A stretch of 64,000 bases of DNA from Streptomyces sp. LBL (GCF_029893585.1 NZ_JARXYX010000003.1:290982-354981), one strand, 5' to 3'; counted from the first letter of the stretch, positions 1 through 8,352 are shown. The notes: generated by a model not told the origin, from the sequence alone. Translations and numbers: made by a program.

Positions 1-1
1 G

Positions 2-577
2 GCCTTGGCGCAGAACGACGGGGCGGGTCTCGCTCACCACTGGGCGGAGATGGGCCGGATGACGGCGTGGTCCAACATGCCCGCGTTCATCGCGGACATG
101 GCGGCCTTCGTGCCGAAGGTCTCCCATCTCTCCCTGGAGGACATGAACTTCGGCGTCTCCCTCACCACCGTGCTGGCCAAGGCGACCAAGCGGGGCATCG
201 GTTCGCCGCCCGCGGTCTCCCTGCTCGGCAAGTCGTTCGCGAACCTCGACGGATCGGTACGCTGCCTCGCGCCCGAGATCACCCTCCCCGAGGTGTTCCA
301 GGGGGAGGTGCCGAAGATCCTGCTCGCCCTGGGCCGTGAATTCCTCGGCCGCCATCAGTTCGCCCGCAACTCCATGGAGTTGCTGCTCGCCGCCGTCACC
401 AGCCCCGAGCAGCTGCGCGGGGTTCTCGGCGACATGGCCAACCGTCAGTTCGCCCTCAACGTCCACGAGCCCCGCACCTCCGCCGCGATGGGCGGGCAGC
501 GCCCCACCCACCCGTCCGGCGGTCTCCTGGCCCTCGGAGCGCTGGCGTTCCTGCTCGGCCGCCGCGGCTCCCCCTGA
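2..577 (+). CDS. AarF/ABC1 (UbiB-like) family protein, C-terminal part only
   Basis: The reading frame is open from the window edge, so only the last ~190 residues are visible; the TTG near base 5 is not a real start. The stretch with 'GKSFANLDGSVR' followed by a long helical tail ('LLALGREFLGRHQFARNSMEL') matches the C-terminus of ABC1/AarF atypical kinase-like proteins, where the segment after the kinase core ends in helices and a membrane anchor. The last ~20 residues (GGLLALGALAFLLGRR) form one hydrophobic segment followed by arginines. The ATP-binding core lies outside the window. Known members act in quinone or isoprenoid-lipid metabolism; substrate here cannot be told. Family call is good, function open. 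Confidence 0.7.
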   Translation, partial: ALAQNDGAGLAHHWAEMGRMTAWSNMPAFIADMAAFVPKVSHLSLEDMNFGVSLTTVLAKATKRGIGSPPAVSLLGKSFANLDGSVRCLAPEITLPEVFQGEVPKILLALGREFLGRHQFARNSMELLLAAVTSPEQLRGVLGDMANRQFALNVHEPRTSAAMGGQRPTHPSGGLLALGALAFLLGRRGSP

Positions 578-706
578 CCCGCCTGAGCGGGCGACGTTCC
601 GTCCGCGACGCTCCGTCCGAGCCGACCGCTCCTCCGATCCGCCCGGACGCCCGGCCCTGGGCGCTGGCCGCCCGGGCAACTCACCACGCGCATACGGAGG
701 TTCCCC

Positions 707-1594
707 ATGCCCGACAGCACACGCCCGCAGTCCCCACCCCCACCGGACACACTGCCGGACGGCATCCCGAAGGACGCGCTCCCACGGGTGGCGCTCTGGA
801 CGGCCGCCGCGCACGCCGCGGAGTGCCACCGGGACGCCCCGTACGTCCTCGACCCCTGGGCCGCCGACTTCCTGCACATGGCCGGCTTCGACGGCGGCCC
901 GCCGGGAGACGGCCCTCTCCAACGCCTGCTGCCCGACTGGGCGGTGGTGCGCACCCGCTTCTTCGACGAACACCTGGTCGACGCGGCCCGCTCGGGCTGC
1001 CGCCAGGTCGTGCTGCTGGGCGCCGGTCTCGACACCCGCGCGTTCCGCCTCGGCTGGCCCATGGGAGTGCAGGTCTTCGAGGTCGAGGACCCCGCCGTCC
1101 TCGCCGTCAAGGAGCATGTGCTGGGCTGGAGCCCGCCCACCTGCGAACGCCGTAGCGTCGTCGGCGTCGACCCGACGACCGGTTCCTGGGGCGATAAGCT
1201 GGTCGCCGCGGGCTTCGACCCCCGACGGCCCACCGCCTGGCTCGCCGAAACACTGCTCTACCATCTCCAGCCGCGCGTCGTGGAGGCTGTCGTCGCCACG
1301 ATGACGGAACTCTCCGCCCCGGGCAGCACCTTCGGCGCCGAGTGCGTGAACGCCGGGTCGGTCTCCTCACCGTTCGTGGCGCCCTTCCTGGACGCCCTGT
1401 CGGCCACCGGGATCGCCTGGCACTGGCAGCTCGCGGAGCCGGAACGCTGGTGGGCCGAGCGCGGCTGGGTCGCCCGACCCGCGGACCTGTTCACGCTGCC
1501 GTACGTCGTCCAACGCCTCTCCCCCTACCTGCCGCTGCTCACCGAGGCCGCCGCGACATGCGTGTTCCTGACCACCGGAACGCTGCGGGACTGA
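707..1594 (+). CDS. SAM-dependent methyltransferase, leucine carboxyl methyltransferase-like
   Basis: 295 residues. A GGAGG box lies 8 bases before the ATG. The SAM-binding glycine motif is seen as 'LLGAGLDTRAFRL' near residue 103, followed by the acidic 'FEVEDPAVL' strand end that normally contacts the ribose. This is the arrangement of the LCMT/PpmM-type class I methyltransferases that are common in actinomycetes. The C-terminal half has the usual 'AETLLYHL' segment. It is convergent with the minus-strand operon that follows and separated from it by a terminator, so it is probably a separate unit. A tailoring O-methyltransferase role for the adjacent biosynthetic locus is possible (some azoxy products are methyl esters) but is only inference. 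Confidence 0.8.
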   Translation: MPDSTRPQSPPPPDTLPDGIPKDALPRVALWTAAAHAAECHRDAPYVLDPWAADFLHMAGFDGGPPGDGPLQRLLPDWAVVRTRFFDEHLVDAARSGCRQVVLLGAGLDTRAFRLGWPMGVQVFEVEDPAVLAVKEHVLGWSPPTCERRSVVGVDPTTGSWGDKLVAAGFDPRRPTAWLAETLLYHLQPRVVEAVVATMTELSAPGSTFGAECVNAGSVSSPFVAPFLDALSATGIAWHWQLAEPERWWAERGWVARPADLFTLPYVVQRLSPYLPLLTEAAATCVFLTTGTLRD

Positions 1595-1635
1595 GCGCAC
1601 ACCCGGGACAGAAGCACACCGCGGGACACGCACAG

Positions 1636-1666
1636 GGAGCCCAGAGCCGGGCCGGCTCTGGGCTCC
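1636..1666. terminator. Bidirectional hairpin between convergent genes
   Basis: Perfect 13-bp inverted repeat GGAGCCCAGAGCC / GGCTCTGGGCTCC with a 5-base loop. It sits between the ends of the methyltransferase gene (+) and the acyltransferase gene (-). There is no U-tract, as is usual for Streptomyces terminators. Confidence 0.7.
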
Positions 1667-1682
1667 GGTGCTGTCCGTACGG

Positions 1683-2930
1683 CTACGTCTGTTCCAGCTC
1701 CAGCAGCGCAGCCAGCCAGAGGTCGGGGAGTTCGTCGGCGGTCGCCAGCGCCTCGTCGTGGACGACGGTCAGGCAGGCGGCGTCGTGCTGGCTCGTCAGC
1801 GTCGTCATGCAGCGAATGCCGGCCGCGAGCCCGGTCAACATGACCGCCCGCCGGGCAACGGCGCCCTGGTGGACAAGGGCGTCGCCGAAGTTCACGCTGC
1901 TCGTCGGTGCCGCGACGACCGCCCCGTTGACCATCCGCGTCCCCAGCCGGGCGCCGATCGCCCGCGGGGTGGCGGCGAGCAGCAGGCTGAGCGCGTCGCG
2001 CCGGCGGCTAGCGCGCAGCCGCGCGGTGCGGGCCGCGACGCGGGCCAGGGCCCGGCGCGGCGACGCCTCGTCGCAGGGCAACTGCAGCCGGGCGACGACC
2101 ATACGGTTGCCGGGCGCGAGTTCCTCCCCCGGTGCCCTTACCGACATCGGCACCGCCACGGGCACGGGCGGATGCGGCGAGCCCGTGGCCTTCAGGTGCC
2201 AACTGCGGACGGCGTGGGACAGAGCGGCGAGATAGACGTCGTTCACCGTGGCCCCGTGGGCCCGGCCGACGGCGCGCAGCCTCGCCAGCGGGACGTCCGC
2301 GTGGCAGACCGTCAGGCGTCCGCTGCCCGGCACGTCGAAGGCCGGTTTGGCGGTGGCCGGGCGGCAGGAGGCCGCGACGTCACCGAAGGCGCCGGCCAGA
2401 CCGCGGGCGGTGGGCCGGGAGCGGTGGTGGGGTGCCGGACCGCCGCCCTCGGGGTGGTCGTCGAGGAGGGCCCGGGCGGTGTGGGCGGCACCGACGCCGT
2501 CCTGGAGGGTGTGGTCGGTGCGGTAGCACAGCGTGTGACCGCCGTCCGGTCCGTGCACCAGCCACACCTCCCAGGGCGGTCGCCCGGCCGCGCTCATGGG
2601 CCGCGTCAGCATCAGCCGGCCGGCTCCCGGACCGTCGGTGTCGTGCTCGGTCGGCCGGAACTCGTGCACATGCTGCTCCACCGCGATCCGGTCCACGCGC
2701 CGGAACACCTTGCCCTCGCCGGCCACGCGGTAGCGCAACGCCGGAATTGCGTGGGCGCGTTCGGCCACCCGGGCGCGTACGGCGTCCAGAGGCGGGGGCG
2801 GACCGTCGTACCGGAAGAGAAAACCGACCGGCAGGGGTCTGCCGCGCATCGCCAGGTGGTAGGCGGCGTCCGGGGTTCCCATGGGCAGAGCCGAAGGCAG
2901 GCCGTGGGCGGTGTCGCGGGGTGAGCGCAT
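1683..2930 (-). CDS. WS/DGAT-like (condensation-fold) acyltransferase
   Basis: 415 residues, a little shorter than typical wax-ester synthase/diacylglycerol acyltransferases (about 450). The start is backed by AGGAAGG 8 bases upstream. The N-terminus has the family pattern 'DAAYHLAM...PLPVGFLFRYDG', and the active-site region reads 'RTDHTLQDGVGA'. The consensus HHxxxDG is therefore DHTLQDG: the catalytic second His and the DG are kept, the first His is Asp. The C-terminal half has WS/DGAT family features ('YLAALSHAVRSW', 'VPMSVR'). It is the last gene of the nine-gene operon, 39 bases after the flavoprotein gene. In this setting it may acylate an alcohol or amine made by the operon; storage-lipid synthesis is the alternative. 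Confidence 0.75.
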   Translation of the reverse strand: MRSPRDTAHGLPSALPMGTPDAAYHLAMRGRPLPVGFLFRYDGPPPPLDAVRARVAERAHAIPALRYRVAGEGKVFRRVDRIAVEQHVHEFRPTEHDTDGPGAGRLMLTRPMSAAGRPPWEVWLVHGPDGGHTLCYRTDHTLQDGVGAAHTARALLDDHPEGGGPAPHHRSRPTARGLAGAFGDVAASCRPATAKPAFDVPGSGRLTVCHADVPLARLRAVGRAHGATVNDVYLAALSHAVRSWHLKATGSPHPPVPVAVPMSVRAPGEELAPGNRMVVARLQLPCDEASPRRALARVAARTARLRASRRRDALSLLLAATPRAIGARLGTRMVNGAVVAAPTSSVNFGDALVHQGAVARRAVMLTGLAAGIRCMTTLTSQHDAACLTVVHDEALATADELPDLWLAALLELEQT

Positions 2931-2969
2931 CGTGAAACCTTCCTGTGGGGTGTGGGTGTCCTGGTCGCC

Positions 2970-4292
2970 TCAGCAGGTGCGCCGCGTCGCCCGGCCCAGT
3001 ATGTCCACGTAACCGCGCAGGAGGTGGCGGCCGGGGCCACCGCCGGGGATCCGTGGGGCCCGTGACCGGTGCCAGGGCAGCGGAACGCCCGGTTCCGGCT
3101 CGCCGAGCAGGGCGCCGGCCACGTACGCGCCGTGGGCCACGGACAGGGCCAGGCCGTGGCCGCAGCAGCCGCCGATGTACCAGACGCCGGGGCAGCCCTG
3201 GACCGGGCCCACCACCGGCAGGTCGTCGAGGGTCATGCCGACACGGCCCGACCAGCGGTGGACGACCGGTACGTCGGACAACTCCGGGTGCAGGGAGCGC
3301 AGCCAGCGTCCCAACCAGTTCCAGGCCCGCTCACGGAGGACCTGGAGCCGCGGTGCGTCCAGTCCGGCCGGGGCGGTGACGGTGCCGCCGCCGGCCACCA
3401 GGCCCCGGTCCGGGAGCAGCCGGAAGTACGGGGCCATCGGTGCCGCGTCCACGACGGCGTACCCCGCGCGCCCGCCCAGGGCCGCGTACGCCGCTGCGCT
3501 GAGGGGCGCGGTCGCCACGGCGTACACCTCCAGCGGCAGGACCGTGCCGACCGGCAGACCGGCCTCCCTTGCACCGGAGTTGACGGCCAGGACCGCCTGT
3601 CCGGCGTACAACGTGCCGTGCGGGAAGACCAGTTCGGATCCGGCCAGATCACGGGGGCGCAGGGCCCGCAGTGGGCTGTTCCCGTAGAAGCGGACGCCCT
3701 TGGCCGCGCAGGCGCGGGCGAGGGCGCAGGTCAGGGCGGCCGGGTCCAGGGTGGCCGCGGTGCGGTGGAGAAGGCCGGCGGTGTACGGCACGCCGATCCT
3801 GGCGCGGATCGCGGCGCCGGACAGGACCGGCACGTCCAGGCCGAGTTCCCGGTAGGCCTTCGCCTGCCGGCCGAGGGCCGTCAGATGCAGGGGCGAGCGC
3901 GTCGCCACGATCTGCGGGCCGGTCCGCAGTCCGCAGCGCGCGTCCAACCGGCCGTACAAATCGAGGACCTGGTCCACCGCGCGCACGCTTGCCAGATGCA
4001 TCCGGCGGGCCGTCTCGGGTCCGAAGCGACGTACGGCGCGGTCGATCGCCGGGCCCGCCCGGGGGCCCAGCAGGCCGGTGCCCCGGCCGCTGGCGCCGGC
4101 GGCGGGGCGCTGCGCGTCGACGACGGCGATGTCGAGGCCGGGGGCGCGTTCCGCGAGGTGGTAGGCGCAGGCGAGGCCGGCGAGACCGGCTCCGACCACG
4201 GCGACGTCCGCGGTGACCAGACCGTGCAGCGGAGGCTGCGACGGCACCTCGGCCGGTTCCCAGGCGGGCGCTCCGGCGGGCGGTCGGGTCAT
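2970..4292 (-). CDS. FAD-dependent oxidoreductase, DAO (glycine/gamma-glutamylputrescine oxidase) family
   Basis: 440 residues from the ATG at 4292, which overlaps the upstream flavin reductase stop as ATGA. The frame stays open further upstream, but that part is the opposite-frame image of the reductase's repetitive tail. The N-terminal Rossmann motif 'ADVAVVGAGLAGLACAYHL' binds FAD. The C-terminal 'VVHRWSGRVGMTLDDLPVVG' and 'GGCCGHGLALSVAHG' segments are typical of DAO-fold amine oxidases. These enzymes oxidise primary or secondary amines to imines. In the operon it could oxidise an amine or hydrazine intermediate, for example at the hydrazine-to-azoxy stage; that is inference from context. 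Confidence 0.8.
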   Translation of the reverse strand: MTRPPAGAPAWEPAEVPSQPPLHGLVTADVAVVGAGLAGLACAYHLAERAPGLDIAVVDAQRPAAGASGRGTGLLGPRAGPAIDRAVRRFGPETARRMHLASVRAVDQVLDLYGRLDARCGLRTGPQIVATRSPLHLTALGRQAKAYRELGLDVPVLSGAAIRARIGVPYTAGLLHRTAATLDPAALTCALARACAAKGVRFYGNSPLRALRPRDLAGSELVFPHGTLYAGQAVLAVNSGAREAGLPVGTVLPLEVYAVATAPLSAAAYAALGGRAGYAVVDAAPMAPYFRLLPDRGLVAGGGTVTAPAGLDAPRLQVLRERAWNWLGRWLRSLHPELSDVPVVHRWSGRVGMTLDDLPVVGPVQGCPGVWYIGGCCGHGLALSVAHGAYVAGALLGEPEPGVPLPWHRSRAPRIPGGGPGRHLLRGYVDILGRATRRTC

Positions 4293-5203
4293 CCGGGTCC
4301 GTCCGGGGCAGGCACGGGGTCGGGTGCGGGGTCGGGTGCGGGCACGGGGGCCGGCGCGTGGGCGGGGTCCGGCGCGGGCACACAGCCCGGCACGGGGGCA
4401 GGCGCGTGGGCGGGACCAGCCACGAGTTCCGGCACGAGTTCCTGCACGGGCACACAGCCCGGCACGGGGTCCGTCACCGGGCCCGGCACGGAGTCCGGCA
4501 CGGGCACGGAGTCCGGCGCAGCCGCCGGGCCCGGCACAGGCGCGGCCACGGAGTCCGGCACAGCCGCCGGGCCCGGCACAGGCGCGGCCACAGAGTCCGG
4601 CACAGCCGCCGGGCCCGGCACAGGCGCGGCCACAGGGCCCGGATGGGGCTCGGCCAACGTTTTGAACCCGCGGTCGTGCCACAGCAGCGGTCGCCCGCCG
4701 CCCACCTGGACCGCCGCCACCCGCCCCACGACGAGACAGTGGTCGCCGTAGCGCCGTATGTCCTCCACGAGGCACACCGACCAGGCGAGCGCCCCGTCGA
4801 GCACCGGAACGCCGAGCACCTGCCGGACAGGCGTGCCGGCGAACCGCCGGGGCGCCGGCGTCGTGGGGTGGGCGAACCGCGTGGCCAGGTCGTGCTGGTC
4901 CTCGCGCAGCAGGTGCACGGCGAAGACCCCGTACGCACGGATCGCGGCGAGAGTGCGCGAGCCGTCGCGCAGACAGGCGAGGAGCAGGGGTGGCCGGGCC
5001 GACAGCGAGGTGACCGAGGAGACGGTCATGCCGAGCGGGCCGTCCTCGCCGCGTGCGGTCACGACGGTCACCCCGGCGGCCAGCTTGGCGTACAGCCTCA
5101 GGCAGAGGGCAGCACCGGGGCCGGGCTCCTCGCGCAGGGGATCGACGCCCGATCCGGCGTCCTCCCGCGTCCGTTCAGCCCTGAGCCGCGGGGGCGCGCT
5201 CAT
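4289..5203 (-). CDS. Flavin reductase-like protein with long Pro/Ala repeat tail
   Basis: 304 residues. Residues ~30-190 are a flavin-reductase (FMN-binding split-barrel) domain: 'CLRLYAKLAAGVTVVTARGEDGPLGMTVSSVTSLSARPPLLLACL' type sequence is characteristic (positions ~32-77). Such proteins supply reduced flavin to a partner monooxygenase. The natural partner is the acyl-CoA-dehydrogenase-fold enzyme encoded at 8353-9504. A strong GGAGGTGAT box stands directly before the ATG; the gene starts inside the SRPBCC gene (29-base overlap) and ends with an ATGA overlap. After residue ~190 the protein continues for ~115 residues of low-complexity Pro/Ala/Val/Asp, including three exact-length copies of VAAPVPGPAAVPDS. 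Normal family members end near residue 190, so this tail is an expansion of unknown role. Confidence 0.82.
   Translation of the reverse strand: MSAPPRLRAERTREDAGSGVDPLREEPGPGAALCLRLYAKLAAGVTVVTARGEDGPLGMTVSSVTSLSARPPLLLACLRDGSRTLAAIRAYGVFAVHLLREDQHDLATRFAHPTTPAPRRFAGTPVRQVLGVPVLDGALAWSVCLVEDIRRYGDHCLVVGRVAAVQVGGGRPLLWHDRGFKTLAEPHPGPVAAPVPGPAAVPDSVAAPVPGPAAVPDSVAAPVPGPAAAPDSVPVPDSVPGPVTDPVPGCVPVQELVPELVAGPAHAPAPVPGCVPAPDPAHAPAPVPAPDPAPDPVPAPDGPG
4521..4646 (-). repeat. 42-bp in-frame tandem repeat, 3 copies
   Basis: Three near-identical 42-bp units (4521-4562, 4563-4604, 4605-4646) encode VAAPVPGPAAVPDS in the flavin reductase tail. Degenerate relatives continue to about 4300. Confidence 0.9.
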
Positions 5204-5642
5204 CGATCACCTCCGCGCCGACCAGGCCGATCAGGATGTGTCCGATGTTGTTCCGCAGTGTGGACTCGGCCACCGGGTCGAGGATCTCCGCGAGGGTCGG
5301 AATGCCGAGGTCGAAGGAGGCGGCGAAGACGACGAGTGTGCCGCCGTCGCGGGGTTCGCAGCGCCAGCTCCCCTCGAAGGTCTGGAAGTCGCCGCTGACT
5401 TGCTCGAAGCTGAGGGACAGGGTGTCCGGTGAGAACGTGTCGCGTTCCCGCCAGCGCATCAGCCCGCCCCGGAAGGTGACGGTCCAGTCCGACACGAGCG
5501 AGCCGTCGGAGAGGGGTGCCTCCACGCGGACCTCGCGGACGGTGTCGGTGAGTTCGGGGTAGCGGCGGAAGTCGGTGATGCGTCGGTAGACGTCGACCGG
5601 TGCGAGACCGTCGGCGAACGCGTGCAGGACCACGTGGCGCAT
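5175..5642 (-). CDS. SRPBCC (START/polyketide-cyclase-like) protein
   Basis: 155 residues. AGGAAAGG lies upstream of the ATG. The opening 'FADGLAPVDVYRRITDFRRYPELTDTVREVRV' and the central 'W...DTFSPDTLSLSFEQVSGDFQTFEGSWRCEP' are characteristic of SRPBCC ligand-binding proteins, close to the single-domain polyketide cyclase/aromatase and coenzyme Q-binding type. It has no membrane segment. There is no type II PKS in the window, so an aromatase role is unlikely. In the operon it could bind a hydrophobic intermediate or assist a rearrangement. It overlaps the downstream flavin reductase start by 29 bases, so the two are translationally linked. Confidence 0.75.
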   Translation of the reverse strand: MRHVVLHAFADGLAPVDVYRRITDFRRYPELTDTVREVRVEAPLSDGSLVSDWTVTFRGGLMRWRERDTFSPDTLSLSFEQVSGDFQTFEGSWRCEPRDGGTLVVFAASFDLGIPTLAEILDPVAESTLRNNIGHILIGLVGAEVIDERAPAAQG

Positions 5643-5678
5643 GAATGTCCCTTTCCTTTCCGGTGGCCGGGCGGGGTC

Positions 5679-6992
5679 TCAGCCGGTCATGCGGAGGGCA
5701 GTGGTGTGCAGGGCCTCGGCGAGCGTGGTGAAGAACAGGTCGAGCGCTTCGTCCTCGACCACCGCGGGCGGCGTCAGCCGCAGCACCCGCGTGGAGTTGA
5801 GGGAGTGGTTGACGAGCACGTCCCGTGCGATGAGCTCCAGCAGCAGTTCGCCGACCGCCTGCTCCCCGGTGAGCTCGATCCCGATCAGCAGTCCGCGGCC
5901 GCGCACCTCGCGCACCAGGATCTCCTGGTACGGCGCGCACACGTCCCGGACACCGGCCAGGACACGCGCGCCGAGTGCGGCCGCACGGGCGACGGTGTCC
6001 TCCCGCTCCATCGTCTCCACGGTGGCGAGCGCGGCCGCGCAGGCGATCGGGGAGGCACCGAAGGTGGAGGTGTGCAGGTAGGGGTCGCGGCTGAAGGGGG
6101 CGTAGGCCTGCTCGGTGGCGACCATCGCGGCGACCGGCACCACTCCGCCGCTGAGCCCCTTGCCCACGAGGAGTACGTCGGGACGGACGTCCTCCGCGTT
6201 CACGCCCCACCAGGTGCCCAGCCGTCCCATCCCGGTCTGGATCTCGTCCACGACGAGCAACGCGCCGAACTCCTCGCACAGCGCGGCCACTTCACGCAGA
6301 TAGCCGGGCTTGGGAATGCGCACCCCGCCCTCGCCCTGCACCGGTTCGACGATCACGCAGGCCCGATCGCGTCGGACGGTCAGGGCCCGGCGCAGCTCGC
6401 CCGCGTCGTTGTAGGAGATCTGCGTGGTGTCGGGGAGGAGTGGTTGGAACGGTGTCTGGTAGGTGGCGTTGGCGGTGACGCTCAGGGCCCCCAGGGTCTT
6501 GCCGTGGAAGCCCTTGCGGGTGGTGATCACCGCGTTGCGTCCCTGGGCGCGGGCCAGTTTCAGGGCCGCTTCCGTCGCCTCGGCACCGGAGTTGACGAAG
6601 TGGACGTAGTCGAGGCCCGGCGGGGTGTGCGCCGCCAGCGCCTGGGCGGCGCGGGCGGCGACCGGTTCGAGGAAGACGCGGCTGGCGAGGGGATGGGCGT
6701 CGATCTGCCGGTGCACGGCCTCGACGACGGCCGGGTGCCGGTGCCCGAGGATGAAGACGCCGTAGCCGCCGAAGTCGAGGAAGCGGCGGCCGTCGTCGGT
6801 GTGGATCCAGGGCCCCTCGGAACGGACCTCGGCCATGCCGCCCATCACGCGGCCCATGACCGCCCGTCCGGAGCCGATGTGCCGGAGGTAGAGGTCCACG
6901 AGTTCGGTGCCGCTGGGCAGGGGGGCGGCCAGGTTCACCGGGGTGGGCCGGGCCGGGGGGACAGGAGGTGCGGCGGGCGGTGAGATCGTCAT
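5679..6992 (-). CDS. Class-III PLP aminotransferase
   Basis: 437 residues, normal length for the acetylornithine/putrescine/omega-amino aminotransferase family. Visible motifs are 'VNSGAEATEAALKLAR', 'TTRKGFHGKTLGALS', the cofactor-aspartate box 'LLVVDEIQTGMGR' and the Schiff-base lysine in 'LLVGKGLSGGVVP'. The start overlaps the stop of the upstream thioester-reductase-like gene as ATGA, so the two are coupled. A reductase that frees an aldehyde from a thioester coupled to this aminotransferase would give a terminal primary amine. That pairing is known from coelimycin-type and tambjamine-type pathways (aldehyde release followed by transamination). The substrate here is inferred to be an acyl-derived aldehyde. 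Confidence 0.85.
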   Translation of the reverse strand: MTISPPAAPPVPPARPTPVNLAAPLPSGTELVDLYLRHIGSGRAVMGRVMGGMAEVRSEGPWIHTDDGRRFLDFGGYGVFILGHRHPAVVEAVHRQIDAHPLASRVFLEPVAARAAQALAAHTPPGLDYVHFVNSGAEATEAALKLARAQGRNAVITTRKGFHGKTLGALSVTANATYQTPFQPLLPDTTQISYNDAGELRRALTVRRDRACVIVEPVQGEGGVRIPKPGYLREVAALCEEFGALLVVDEIQTGMGRLGTWWGVNAEDVRPDVLLVGKGLSGGVVPVAAMVATEQAYAPFSRDPYLHTSTFGASPIACAAALATVETMEREDTVARAAALGARVLAGVRDVCAPYQEILVREVRGRGLLIGIELTGEQAVGELLLELIARDVLVNHSLNSTRVLRLTPPAVVEDEALDLFFTTLAEALHTTALRMTG

Positions 6993-8101
6993 GACGCCAG
7001 CTCCCTCGGGGTCGTCGCGGTGACCGGCCGGGCTCCGTGTCGCCTGAGCAGTCCGGCCCTGCCTTCGGCCCAGCTCTCCAGGTTGCGTACGAGGGCGGCG
7101 CGGATGTCGGCGCGGGTCAGCCGGGTGCCGCAGGCGGGGTCACCGAGGGAGGAGGCGAACGGCAGCTCGCGCTGGAAGACCAGCAGCAGTTCGGCGTAGT
7201 GCCTGAGGCGTTGGCGTACCGGCGCGGGCATCGCGGTGCCCTCCAGCAGGGGCAGCAGCAGGCGGTGTACCGCCTCCACCGGGATGAGTCGGGGGCGCTG
7301 CGGTTCGGGCAGCCCGTGGCGCACGGCGAACTCCGCGCAGATGTCGGAGATCTCCCGCACGGGTGGCGCCTCCTGGCCGGCCGTCAGCCAGAACTCCCCC
7401 TCGCGCACCCCGCCGCGGATCAGATCGCCGACCGCCCGGGTGACGAAGTCCTGCGGGACCATGTCGATCCGGGCCTCGGGGGCGCCGGGCAGCACCGGCA
7501 CCTGCCCCAGCACCATCGAGCCGAGCGTCTTGGTCAGCCCCTGCTGTCCGGCGATCCGCCCGGTGACGGAGTCGCCCATCACGACCGAGGGCCGCACGAT
7601 CGCGCCAGGTAGACCGGCCTCACGCACCATCTGCTCGGCCGCGGTCTTCGAGGCGAGGTAGGCGGCGGCGCCCGGGAAGCGCCGCCCGTCCTCGGCGGCC
7701 GGCGCGCTCGCCACGAACGCGGTGCTCACCAGGTAGAAAGGCGCCTCGGCGCGGGCGGCGAGGCCGAGCACGGCCCGGGTGCCGGTGGTGTTGGTCCGCA
7801 CGATCTCCTCCGGCGCGGTGCGCCAGTTGGTCTCGGCGGCGGAGTGCAGGACGATGTCCACCTCGTCGGCAAGCCGACCCCAGGCCACCTCGGACAGACC
7901 CAGTCGAGGTGCGAGCAGGTCGCCCCGGAGCTCCCGTACCCGAGGGTCCTGCAGCGGCCTGTTGCGGCGCAGGCAGATCAGGTCGAAGTCGTCGGCCAGC
8001 TCCTCGATCAGGGCCTGCCCCAGTACCCCGGAGCCGCCGGTCAGCAGCAGGGTGGGGCGGTCGGCGGAACGCGCGGTGCGTTTCGGTTGGTGTGACGGCA
8101 T
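6989..8101 (-). CDS. Thioester-reductase-like SDR (NAD-binding 4 / fatty acyl reductase domain)
   Basis: 370 residues from the ATG at 8101, which has GGGGGAG 7-8 bases upstream. The frame stays open to ~8284, but that part is repeat-derived sequence. The NAD(P) motif 'LLLTGGSGVLGQALIEEL' is at residue ~17. The catalytic YxxxK is 'YLASK', and the sequence fits NAD_binding_4 domains found at the end of NRPS/PKS enzymes and in fatty acyl reductases. It is free-standing, with no adenylation or carrier domain attached, so it must act on a CoA or ACP thioester made elsewhere. Immediately followed (ATGA overlap) by the aminotransferase: together they would turn an acyl thioester into an amine. Confidence 0.8.
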   Translation of the reverse strand: MPSHQPKRTARSADRPTLLLTGGSGVLGQALIEELADDFDLICLRRNRPLQDPRVRELRGDLLAPRLGLSEVAWGRLADEVDIVLHSAAETNWRTAPEEIVRTNTTGTRAVLGLAARAEAPFYLVSTAFVASAPAAEDGRRFPGAAAYLASKTAAEQMVREAGLPGAIVRPSVVMGDSVTGRIAGQQGLTKTLGSMVLGQVPVLPGAPEARIDMVPQDFVTRAVGDLIRGGVREGEFWLTAGQEAPPVREISDICAEFAVRHGLPEPQRPRLIPVEAVHRLLLPLLEGTAMPAPVRQRLRHYAELLLVFQRELPFASSLGDPACGTRLTRADIRAALVRNLESWAEGRAGLLRRHGARPVTATTPRELAS

Positions 8102-8195
8102 GGGCGTACTCCCCCAACGGGACTCGACTGCCGTGGGACGGCGGGGATTCTCGACTGCCGTACACCGGCGTGGACTTGGCCGGGCGTACGGCAAA

Positions 8196-8270
8196 ATGAC
8201 CGCGAGCAGCGCACGACGGCATGACCGCGAGCAGCGCACGACGGCATGACCGCGAGCAGCGCACGACGGC
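8196..8270. repeat. 25-bp perfect tandem repeat, 3 copies
   Basis: Three identical 25-bp units at 8196-8220, 8221-8245 and 8246-8270, in the 251-bp gap between the acyl-CoA-dehydrogenase-like and reductase genes of the operon. A degenerate relative ('catgggcttggcc' / 'catggccggcc' words) continues to 8340. This is a direct repeat with no spacer, so it is not a CRISPR. Confidence 0.95.
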
Positions 8271-8352
8271 ATGGGCTTGGCCACCGCACGGTGACGCGGA
8301 CCTGGCGGGCCTACGACGACGCGGGCATGGCCGGCCTACGGCGGCCCGGGTG

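Noticed and set aside
4293..4775. Upstream extension of the FAD oxidoreductase
   Set aside because: The extra 161 residues are Gly/Arg/Ala/Cys-rich and are the other frame of the flavin reductase tail repeat; the ATG at 4292 overlaps the previous stop, as in a coupled operon.
5175..5642. SRPBCC protein as aromatase/cyclase of a type II polyketide
   Set aside because: No KSalpha/KSbeta/ACP genes are present, and the operon content indicates amine and flavin chemistry instead.
5679..8101. Reductase/aminotransferase pair as release enzymes for the NRPS-PKS at 22-37 kb
   Set aside because: That system has its own thioesterases and lies 12 kb away behind several unrelated genes; the pair sits in a separate operon.
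8196..8270. Possible CRISPR array
   Set aside because: The three 25-bp units are directly adjacent, with no spacers, and no cas genes are in the window.
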